Made by a program: the position numbers and the translations under genes. From Microvelia longipes (Eukaryota > Arthropoda > Insecta > Hemiptera > Veliidae), in assembly GCA_018340805.1 (NCBI GenBank), contig JACMZG010001908.1, forward strand, positions 11,967,235 to 12,031,234: a DNA stretch of 64,000 nucleotides. Direction: 5' to 3'. Within the stretch, counting starts at the first letter, position 1, and every line of letters begins with the position of its first letter. Positions 25,501 to 37,500 of the stretch are shown in pieces. The notes beneath the pieces are model-generated. The model did not search any database, was not told the origin of the DNA, and was given only the letters and a program-made list of their open reading frames with translations.

Positions 25501-28500
25501 TATACAAAGTTACATTTCATTATCATTTTTAGTTTTATTTTTATCAATTGACATATAAAACATTTTGAATAATACATTTGAAAATTCGCCTATATCATGG
25601 CAGTATACCACTTATATAAACTTGATATGTGACAAACTGATAAAGTTAAACAACTCTGTGGTTGCGAAGAGGCCACTGGGAAGCGTGGGAGCAGCAAAGC
25701 GACCCCTAGTGCTGACACCATGAAGCTGCTAAGAGGCCAAAGGCCTCTTGTTCATATATTTGGTTGCGAACACCTTTTCATTTCTCTTTGTTACTTTTTG
25801 TATTGATTCTTTAATTTATTTCATAACTTTCTTTTGTTCATAACTTTCTCTATGTGTCCATTTTTCAGGCACTTATGAGTAATTCTTGTGGTGAAGTCTG
25901 TTTATTTTATTTATTTTCCAGAAGTGGTTGATTTATTTTTTTTGTAATTTTGTTTAGGTGGTTAGGTGGCCCATGGGTAAGATAGTAGGAGGTACTAGTA
26001 GACTAAATTTCATGATATATCTGAGAGGACATGAAACTGACTTCATTAACTGGACCGATGGCACTCACTGGACAAGGGATGATGTTATGCATTATTTTAA
26101 GAAGAGTGAGAAACATCTTGGGCAATACAAGGATGATTGTAAGTTATTTTTAGATGATCTGGTTATTAAGTGCCTGAGCATTTCCTCTGGGTGTGTTTAT
26201 TAGAAGTGTGAGTATAGGGTGAGGAATCAAATAGGTCATGTAGGACCTATTGTAAGATCTATTGTCAAAGCCTTCTTGACAATGCCAATTTTTCCAAACC
26301 TAATCTACAAAATCCATCTCTGGTCTCTTTTGGTTATTTAGGAACAGGAGCCTGTATGTTTGAAGTTATGGGTTTAAATTTCTTAAAACATTTGGCTGAC
26401 AGCTCATCTTTTAATTCAACTAATAATCCACCAGTTGGTTGGACTTGAGTGAGTTTTAGTATGCGACTTTATTATGTTTGTTTAACATACAAACAACAAA
26501 CTTTGTTAATTGTAAATAAGTTTGTCAATCTAAATGAAGGCAGTAAATTATCCAGCTCTGTTTATTTTGAAGGCTCATAAAGAAAAATTAACCAAGGGTA
26601 AAGCCTTACATTGATCAAATTTTTATTCTTTAATTAATCACTGTTACAGATATCAATCATGGTGTAGATGGGCCTGTATATGTGTCAGATCAGATCTACA
26701 TGTCAGGCCTTGGTGAGGCCGTGATATCAGGTCTTGGTGAGCTGGGGATACCCAAAGTTGATCTCAATGATCTCAGTCAATGCACTGGAGCTATGCTTAC
26801 TCAGCATACATCACTGGATGGCTGGAGATGGAGTTCTCAGGATGCACTGCTCAGAGGTATAGGGATTACAGCCAGACTTAAACTTGCTACTAACACTAGG
26901 GTTAATAAGGTAAAATACTATTATAGAAATGATAGTTGACCTAATATCAAACTAATTAATATATATTTTAACGATGTGAATCTTAGTCTATCTACAAATA
27001 TGGTTTAAAGGATACTGGGTCAAACATTTTAGATGGACCAAGATTACATTGTTGGGAGTATGATGAAACATATTCCTAGACTTTCAAACAATAGTCTCTA
27101 ATTTCTGGATTTTAGATGGACCAACATTACATTGTTGGGAGTATGATGAAACATGTTCCTAGACTTTCAAACAATAGTCTCTAATTTCTGGATTTTAGAT
27201 GGACCAATTACATTGTTGGGAGTATGATGAAACATATTCCTAGACTTTCAAACAATAGTCTCTAATTTCTGGATTTTAGATGGACCAACATTACATTGTT
27301 GGGAGTATGATGAAACATGTTCCTAGAATTTCAAAAAATAGTCTCTAACTTCTGGATTTTAGATGGACCAACATTACATTGTTGGGGGTATGATGAAACA
27401 TATTCCTAGACTTTCAAACAATAGTCTCTAATTTCTGGATTTTAGATGGACCAACATTACATTGTTGGGAGTATGATGAAACATGTTCCTAGACTTTCAA
27501 ACAATAGTCTCTAATTTCTGGATTTTAGATGGACCAACATTACATTGTTAGGAGTATGATGAAACATGTTCCTAGAATTTCAAAAAATAGTCTCTAACTT
27601 CTGGATTTTAGATGGACCAACATTACATTGTTGGGAGTATAATGAAACATGTTCCTAGAATTTCAAAAAATAGTCTCTAACTTCTGGATTTTAGATGGAC
27701 CAACATTACCTTGTTGGGAGTATGATGAAACATGTTCCTAGAATTTCAAAAAATAGTCTCTAACTTCTGGATTTTAGATGGACCAACATTACATTGTTTA
27801 TGATGAAACATGAGGAGCAACATTACATTGTTGGGAGTATGCTGAAACATATTCCTAGGCTTTCAAACATTAGTCTCTAACTTCTAGGATTCAACTTCTA
27901 TCAACTTTAAGTTGTTTACATTTCATTGTAGTACATACTTATTTTTGGCCAAGGTTGGTTTATACTGCAGATGGTATGTTTCAGGTGCTATTACGGAATG
28001 AGTTTGAAGTGTATGGAGTAGAATACGAGGATGAACTTGGCAGGAAAGGAATAGTTAGAGCTAAACATGGAGTTATACTGTCAGCTGGAGTTATTGGATC
28101 CGCAAAAATACTTCTACATTCTGGTATCGGACCCAAGCAACATCTGAATGATTTAAATGTAAGATTTTGGATCATTTATATTTGTTATCTGAATAAGAAG
28201 ATTTAGGTCTTCCAGTGGTGACTGCGTCGATGTAGATGAAGAATCTGACACAACCACAGATGGTCCTGTTTATTTCCTCTTTCTTGTAGCTGTTGTTAGA
28301 AAAAGATGCCTGGAGGTGTAGTTTCTTCTGATCCCAGGATTCTTTGGCACTAACTCTAAAGCCTCTTGAGACCAAGGAGCTTAACACAACCATCCTCTAT
28401 ACTATAGAGGGAAACTTTCCTAAAATTCTTGAGATCTGCACTAAGGCTTTGCGGACTTTATTAGTGAATTAAATATAGTAAATGATATTTCTTTTTCTTA

Positions 28501-31500
28501 TTAAGTTTAAATTATGACTTCAAAATCAGTACACAGACAGTGATGGAATATTCTGTATTTTTTAGATAAAAGTAGCGGTAGACCTTCCAGTTGGTGAGAA
28601 TCTGCAAGACCATTTGACCACTGGAATAGACCTTGTTTTACTGAATCAAACTATCTATCCTCTGTTTGCAGATATCAACCCTCTTAACTATCTTTTTAGT
28701 GGTGGAGGTAAATTTTAAAGAATGTGATTCCTTATTTTATGGCAAAATTTCAAAAATAGCTATTATGTTAGAGGGGCTAAACTATAGAAACTTCATATGT
28801 CTAAATTGCTGTGAAGTTATATAGTAATAAACAAATAATAAGTCTCTTTACAATTAAAATGTTTATTTGAGAGCAGACTTTCAACCATTTCTTGCAATCA
28901 TCAGTCATGGTTGGAGTTCTAAGAAGCTATATGTAGTCCATTAAAGGTCTACAAATAGAGAGTGCATTATAGACCTTTAAAGGGCTTTATATAGCTTCTT
29001 AGCACTCCAAACATGAGTGATGATGGCCAGAAGTGGTATAAAGGCGGCACTCAAACATTTTAATTGTGAAGAGACTTGTTATTTGTTTATAATATCTACA
29101 AGTTGGTTATCTTAACTCTTGACTAAGGTTGGATTAATATTTTAGTACCTCTTGATAAAAGACAAGACACTAACTTTGAGCACATAACACAATTAGAAAC
29201 GGGCGTCTATACTATTCCAAAATGAAGCTGCTCCGTGTGCTTTCGCTTGATCCTGCTACCACTGCAATAATCTCACTTACCTCTTTTTAAATCTTAGTTT
29301 ATATAGTAAAATGTTTGGTTACTTTTTATAAGAAGTGGCTAAAATAATTTTAATTGTGTGTAATAAAATCAAATAAAAATTAATACAACTGAACATCAAT
29401 ACAATAAAATAAAAATACAAAAATATATTAGAAAAAAACCAATAATAAAGTAAGCATATAAACTATTAAATGAAATTAAACTATTTATGAGAAAAAAATA
29501 ATTCAAATGGAGACATAAAGAAAAGTTATTTTACTTTCCCTCTTATAAAAATTTAGTTAGTTGCTCCAATCATAAAATTATTTTAAATATAACTATGATA
29601 CTTATTTTTGTATTTTATAAATAAACGCATTTATTTATTTATCTACTCCCGGCTGCAAAATAGAGTATTTGCATTTTTCCAAAATAAAATAAAAATGTTT
29701 TGCTCATAAAATGATTAAATGTGTTTAAAAAAATATATTAAGCTGTAAAAAAAAATAATTTAATTTTAAATAGTCGAAATAAGCATTTAAAGAAGAGGAG
29801 AGGGGGAATAGGTGAGAGAGTGGGGTGAAAACGGAACGTTCTAAAGGTTGGGTCGATTAACATACAGATGGGAGTTTTAGTTAAAAATACCATAAGGTCA
29901 ACAGTTGCTTACTGTTCAATAGAATGTAAAAAAGAGTGAAACAAAAAAATTACGTGTTCTAGGTAATACAATGCCTAAGGAACGTGATGACTACAACTGT
30001 CTTTATCATCTTGTTGACAGTATAGAATAAACTCTTATGAATGTTGCTCTAGTAAATATTGTACTACATGGCGGTATGCTAATGTCTGACGTCACATAAG
30101 CAGTCGAGGCCGTTTTCCCACCAAAAGAACATGTTTAAATATATTTTTGTTTTTTTGCTGTATCATCAAAAGTATAAGTTTTTTCATTTTAATATGTTAC
30201 AGGGTGTTCTTTTATATGAAGTACTTAAAGATAATGCAATAAAAAAATGTGCAAATACTCTATTAGTCATTACTGAACTGTTTTTAAGCTGCAAAATGTC
30301 ATTTTATCAACACTGTAATATTTAAAAACATTACGGGAAATTTCTTGGTAATACTCTACCTCTTAGGGAGATAGGCACATTTAAGTATAATGATAAAAAA
30401 GTCAAAACGCCCTAAGTGGAGAAATGAATGAGTTGAGGTTGTATTGAGAAAATTTCGGTGTTTTTGTCTCGTAAACATATTATTGTTTATAATAATATTT
30501 TCTATACATTATTACTTTGCTGACTCGTGCAAGCCATTGCCTGCATCCGTTCCGCCTCTGCAGGTGATTCGCCAATTGCCTGACTTGGCTTCGCCTTGCC
30601 AGTCAAATGAGTTAATTACTAGCCTCGACGCACACCTTGGCTGGAAATTTTCATAGCCTGCTTTCGCCTCCGGCTTGGAGGCTAATTTATAGAACTTGTC
30701 CTATATATTCCTAGTAGCATATACTAGACTGTAGTTTGATTTTTACACTTAGTTTTTAACTTTTTGGCTTGAACACCCTGGAGAAGGTACAATGATAACA
30801 ATTAAGATATTAAGAATAGTAAAAAGGATACAGAGTGTTTAAAAGTCCTAAAATAAAATACTAGTAGAATGAGTGTGAATGGAGTCCATCATAAATAATA
30901 AAAGAAAAGAAGTCTCTCCACAAAACAAAACTTTATTGGCAAATCGCTTTCAACCTAACTAGAGGCCATCATCAGTGCAAAACTGTTGAGATGCTAAAGA
31001 AGTAGAGAAGTAAGTCTCTGTTTTCTTATTAAGTATTAGAGTCAGAATTGTGTCAGATTTGAGTCAAACTCTAATACCTAATAAGAAAACATAGACTCAC
31101 TTCTCTACTTCTTTAACATCTCAACGGTTTTGCACTGATGATGGCCTCTAGTTAGGTTGAAAGCGATTTGCCAATAAAGTTTTGTTTTGTGGAGAGACTT
31201 CTTTTCTTTTATTATTCCTAAAATAAATTTACATTACCAAATTTAGTTCTGGTATAAATATTAGGATCTCCTTTAAAAAGTACGTCTTGAAAATCTGAGA
31301 GTGGTCAATTTTGCTTACCAGGTTTGCTTGGTCATACAATATGCGAGGCGACGGCTGTAATGAACTGTGAGAGGAATATTGGTCTACCTGAGTTGCAGCT
31401 CATGGCTTTGCCTGCGGGGGCTTCCTCCGATTTCGGAACAGCACTCAAAGCTAATCTACACCTCTCTGATAAGGTAACATTATGTTGGAGAAAATAATGA

Positions 31501-34500
31501 TCTGCCATTCAGTCAAGTATTTCAAGTATATTAATACTTGAAAGTCAATATATTTTAAGTATAGTCAATATCTGACAGAATATTTAAATCTGAAGTCTGT
31601 CACTTTTAGTCTTTCAATCAATTAATCGAGTTGTATGCATTATTATTTTCTATTTAATTATGAGTTCTTAAACTTGCACAAGTGTTGTGTTAGTCTCAAT
31701 CACATTACTGTAATAATCATTAATGCTTCCCGACTTCTTAAAAGGAGGGATAAGCATTGCATCAGTGATGCAAAACATAATACCTTAATTTGATCAAAGT
31801 TGATGTTTCATCACTTAAAGGAAATTTGCTAAAATAAAGCAATAAAACTGATAAAACAATATAAAAGAATTGTTATTGTAGACGCTAGGTAGAGTCTGAT
31901 AAATCTGAGAACTGTTCTTGTTTTGTTTTATAGCTATGGAATAATTACTTCGTCAAGTTATCAGGACGGAAACAGGCTGTTTCCATAATGCCTGTAGTTC
32001 TACATCCCCGCAGCAAAGGAACGGTCAGGTTGAAATCCACAGATCCATCTGTTCTGCCATTGATTGATCCAAAATATCTATCAGATCCTTATGATGTCAA
32101 AGTATTAATAGACGGTACGTGATGACTACTTTTCTTTATTTTGGGTTAGTTTTTAGAAGATGATTCTTATAAGATGTAAGTTAAGACAAGTCTTATAAGA
32201 TGTTAGTTTAGATGAGTCATAAGACTCATCTGAGAGTCTTATATGTCTTAATATGAGTCTTAATATGAACTTATAAAAGTTGTTAGTTATGATGAGCCTT
32301 ATATGATGGTAGTTAAGATGGCCATTATAAGATGTTAGTTGAGATGAGTCTTATAAGATGTTAGTTAAGACGAGTCTTATATGATGTTACTTTATATGAG
32401 TCTTATAAGTAGTTAGTTAAGATGAGTCTTATAAGATAAATTAGTTATAAGAAGATAAGATCTGTTTGTAGAAGTGATTTTTTAAACTGTTGGTTTAACT
32501 TTTTTTGAATGTGACTTCTGGATAAAAAGTATATATTTTTATTTGTTAAAAATAAAATTTTTATGTTTAAAAATACTTAATGTTTCATGGATGAAGTTTA
32601 CATTGTAATAAGCTTTGCTGGTTATTTGTTCATAGATTTTCATGTGTTGATTTTGAAGAATAAGTTTGAAGAACTCTGTGATTCCGCTGGTTTAAGTGCT
32701 GCCTAATACATTAGTTCAGATTGCTTATTTAATAGGTAGGGTATTCAGTAGGGTTGGCTAGAGGAAGGTTTACCTAGTTTGACAGAGCTGTAATCCAACC
32801 AGAGTTGCCAAAACTTTTTTAGTTTTATATTCTAGTAGTCTTAATAATATATATATATAATCTTTATTTGTTATAAACATTTAAGTTTCTACAAATTATT
32901 ACATGTAAAAATGGTGGTTATAAAGAGATGCCATGGTTACAAGCCATACTTTGGGCAAAGCAATTAAAATGAAAATAAAATTAAACTTCTGAAATATTTC
33001 TTTTTTTAAGGAAAAAATAAAATTAACTAATATATATCTTGTTAGGGAATGGCCAAACATAGAGGTTTTCCATGTTTTAAACAGATAAAATGGACATCAT
33101 GAAATGTCAACACAGGTATCAAGTTGGTACAAGCTTGAGAGCCCCACTTATAAAATAAAATAAACTGTTGACCCCCTCTATATTGTGAAGGGATAGGAAA
33201 TCATAGAAGTTATGTTCACTGATATTTGTTATATCGAGATATTTGGATCTGAGCTCACTTAAGGCTGGACAGGTGATAAGAAAATGGTATTTTGAATTGG
33301 TTGCTATGTTACAGAAGTTGCACTTCTTGTCAAAGTCAATGGATTTTTTTTGTTTGTTAAAGTAAAAGTTAAGAACAGGAAGATTATTAATTCTGATCTG
33401 AGAGCATACTCTTAGTTTGGATAGAATGCATCTAAATTTGAGATACTGTTCCCCTTGAAATGAGAAAGAGGATAGATATCTATAATCTGGAAAGAAATTA
33501 CTATTATAAATTTTCTGTATGTCTGTACTAAAAGTATGGTTTGTAAATTTAGTTATAACTGAGTTACATGAGTTCTTGAAAGTTTCATAGTCGTGAGTGA
33601 ACATGTCTTCCGCACCGATATTAGTCAAAAGGGCTTTAAATTGAGACGCCCAATTAAGGGGAAGACCATTGCTGATTTTACTGTCTAGCTGAATCAGTCT
33701 TTGGAGGCAGATATAGGGCAGTCTATTTTTTCATGGATAGAATTTTCATCCACAACGAAACAGTACGCGAGAAAACTTTCACTGATATCGCCTGAATACC
33801 AAGCTCAAGCCTTAGGATGTAATGAGGGGTACTTGAAGGCCAGAAATACAGTGATTTATAAAATTTAGATTGGACAGCCTCTAGTTTCTCAAGATACCTG
33901 AGGCTCCAGACCTCAGATCCATAGAGAAGGGTTGAGGCAACTAGAGAGGTGAAAAGTTGGGTTTTAGACTCCCATGAATCAGAGTTGGAGTGGGTAAGAA
34001 TGGAGCGTGCCTTGCTTAGTGCTATGTTTGCTTTGGAGACAGCATGATCGGTGGCCTTAAGGAATTTGCAAGAAGATGCAAATTTTACACCCAAATATGT
34101 GAAATTATTAACATATTCTAATGTTTGGTTGTTATACATCAGGGGTCTGAGTTTTTTAAGTTTGGTGCCTTTACGGAACTGCATGACTTTAGTTTTTTCA
34201 ATGTTCACCACCAGCCCATTTAATGAGCAGTATTCTTTAAGAGCATGAAGAATATCTTGGGCATCAGACCAAGAGTTACAGAAAAAACAACATCATCCGC
34301 AAAGAGCAGGGCCAGCAATTTTTTAAATGTGCTGATAGTGATGCCCTTAAAACCTTTTTCATACAAGAAAGTAATGAGATCAGCAATAAAGAGACTAAAA
34401 ATTATGGCTGAGAGCGGTTCACCCTGTAGTATTCCAGTAGTGATGTTTACTCTAGGAGTGTTTTCATCTCCATTTTGAATAATAGCAGTGGCTTTTGAGT

Positions 34501-37500
34501 ATAGAGAAATAAGGATTCGTATAATTTTGCCACTCATTCCTAGTAGAAACAGTTTCTTCCAAAGTAACTCGTGTATCAGGGAGTCAAATGCTCTGCAGAA
34601 ATCAATAATAATGCCAATAAATATGAGGAACCAGATAAAAGATTGGCCTGTATAGTGGCGGTAAGAATAAAAATGTTGTCAATACAACCTCTCCCATCCC
34701 TGAAACCCGCTTGCTCTTCGGGTATTAGATTGCTTTCTTCAGCCCATGATTTGATTCTATTTAGAAGGATCAATGAGAAAACTTTTTCAATGGTGTTGAT
34801 AAGAGCAATTGGGCGATAATTTGAGGGTATGGTTTTATTCCCTCTTTTATGAAGCATTTTAAGTAGGATCGAGCTCCAGCTGTCAGGCGTGGTTTCAGAC
34901 TGTAAAATTTTGTTGAACAATGACAGTAAATGGACTTTCCAAGAGTAGGGCAGGTTTTGGTAGAATTCATAGGAAAGTCCATCAATGCCAGGGGATTTCC
35001 CAGATTTACATTTATCAAGAACATTTAAAAGCTCAGTAATGGTAAATTCTTTGTCAAGAAAAGGGTGGGGCGGTGTTATTTCAAGATAAGTGAGATCAGG
35101 AGCTATGGAAGGGGTGTATATAACTTGCAAGTAATCATACCATGCTGAAGTATCAATTAGGCTGTTAGTTAATTTGCTAGGTTCGTAATATTTGACTGTT
35201 TTCCAAAAATTTGCAGTATTTTTGGTATTGGCTAAGGCATTCAGCATGGTTTGATCAAAGCATTTCTTTGATTCTTTAAGAACCTGCCTATAGGTTTTTT
35301 GATACTGGCAATATAGCTCAATGTCTGCAGGGCATTTGAATTTATTTCTTTTACAAAGCTTTAGCTGTTTTTTAACCAAATGTTTGAATTCATAGCAATC
35401 GTTATTGAACCATGGCGAGTCTTTTGTTCACATACACTAAACTTATTTTAGATAGAGCAATGCACATACCTGATTGATATGATACTGACTTAATAGAGTT
35501 AATTATTAAGTCTTGTAAATCATTTAATGAGTTTGTTTCATCAAAAATAAATTGATGATTACATAGTAAGAGTTGATACAGATCAAGACAAATATTGTTC
35601 CATTTGTAAATATGTAAAATAGAGGGTTTTCTGTCGCCGTAATTTACATCATATAATTTTAACAGCATCGACAAGGGAAGATGGGGTGATACACTAATAA
35701 TATCAGATACCTCAAAGTTAACAACTTGACTGAGGCAAGAAATAGACAGCCAAACATGATCAATAATACTGACACCCTGTGAGGATATATAGGTGTACTG
35801 GGCAGGTAAGTCTCTGTGAGACCGGCCGTTAGCTAGGATAAGGCCTTTAGTTTCAAAAAAATCCACTAATAATTCCCCACGAGTGTCTATTTCGTTACGG
35901 AGTGTCTCTCTATTAGCAGAAAAAATAGTATCGTCTATTATAGTACTATCAACTCCATTTAGAGTACCAACCTTGGCATTAAAATCGCCCCCTATTATCA
36001 TAAAACTATCTGGGTTAGCTTCAGAAAAGTTGGAAAGGGTGGACTCAATTATGTCAAGTTCAGGATTTATATCCATTTTGGGTTTAAAGTAGATTAGTCC
36101 AATCAAGTAAGTGCAATTGTTGGCATATAGCTCAAGAAAAATGACAGAATTAGATTTAAGTGTTAACTTCTTTTTTAAGAATGGCTTTACAAGTATGAGT
36201 AGTCCTCCACTTGGCCTACCCCTGCCTGCAGGCTTCACAGCGTTTGAGATCATAATGTTATCTAAGTCGAAAGTTTGAAGATATCCAGGTAAGTTGGGCT
36301 CCCGAGTCAACCATGTCTCAGAAAGGCATAAAACATCTTGTTTGGCTAGGAATTGTTTTTGATGTTTGCTTAACTTACTTAGATTCCTGAAACCATTAAT
36401 GTTCCAAAATATGGAAAGATAGATGGCCTATGTCAAAAACTAGTAGGAGTTTCCGGAGGGTCTGTTGCTGTTCTTATCTCCTCAGTCTGCAGATCCGCTT
36501 TTTCATTTGATGGGCTGTTGGCAATGCTCCGATTTTTTTCTTTTCTTGTAGTAGATTTGGGTTTTGAAGTCAAGAATGGCTCTTATGTCATCTGAAATAT
36601 CCGTGCCAACTAGATTTATAAGTGCCTCAAGTCCGGGATTTCTATCAAGAATAATTTCAAATCTTTCGTTAAGAGAGAAGTGATTGTTTCCTATTAAGAG
36701 ATGCTCCGATCTGATTGAACATTCCATTTTATCATTCACTTTTAATATAGCTTTTTTGATTGCCCTCAGCTTACCAAGTTTTACCCGTATATCTTCCGGT
36801 AGATCTCTAGTAATAGACATATTTGTGTTTTTCAAAAGTTTTGCTCTGCTCAGGATCAACTTCATGTCTTCGTCTATAGGGATATTGGCAAATATGCTAT
36901 TTCTATTCCCCAAAGGAAAATGGGCTCGGTTGAAACGCAAGCATTCATTAATATTGAGCATATTTTTACAAAACTTGTCAAGCACATCATGAGCCTTTTC
37001 AGTTGGTAGCGCCGGTAGGTTCCAGAAGATAAGGTTATTTTGTCTTGAGTGTTTATCCATCTTAGAAACTTTGTTTTTTAAGTAACTTACATTTTCTTGG
37101 AGCGCATTGTTGTTGGATTGGAGATCTTGCACAGTTTTACTAAGCTCACACACAGCAGTAGTTAAGTCACCCTGAGCAACTTCGATTGCAGCAATCCTAT
37201 TACCAACACGTTCAATATCTTCTTTGGTCGCCAGTTGGTCTCTAAGGGCAGCTAATAAATCGTCCTTAGACATATCCCCTACCTTTGTTGCCATCATTTT
37301 CTTTGTCACCTTCTCGTCCGGTGATCGGTTTTCCGGGTTTCTTTTGCGTGACGGTAATGTCATCAGAAGACGGCAATCCAAGTTCAGTAACGGTCTTTAA
37401 GCAGAAATTTGGCTTCCGAATTTAATGAAAGTAGGTTTTGTACGTTCAAAATAGCGATAGCGAACACAGAAACTATAAAATAAATCACAGAACTGATTAG

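Noticed and set aside
28172..28393. A 73-residue minus-strand frame overlapping the end of GMC exon 5
   Set aside because: No start context, splice pattern or family feature. The region is somewhat less AT-rich, so it may be a repeat fragment.
30086..30096. TGACGTCA as a CRE-type regulatory site
   Set aside because: A single palindrome in the middle of a large intron; no supporting context.
34770..35024. Extra frames inside the LINE (also 34051, 34245, 35883 and 36684)
   Set aside because: Shadows of ORF1 and ORF2 in other frames.
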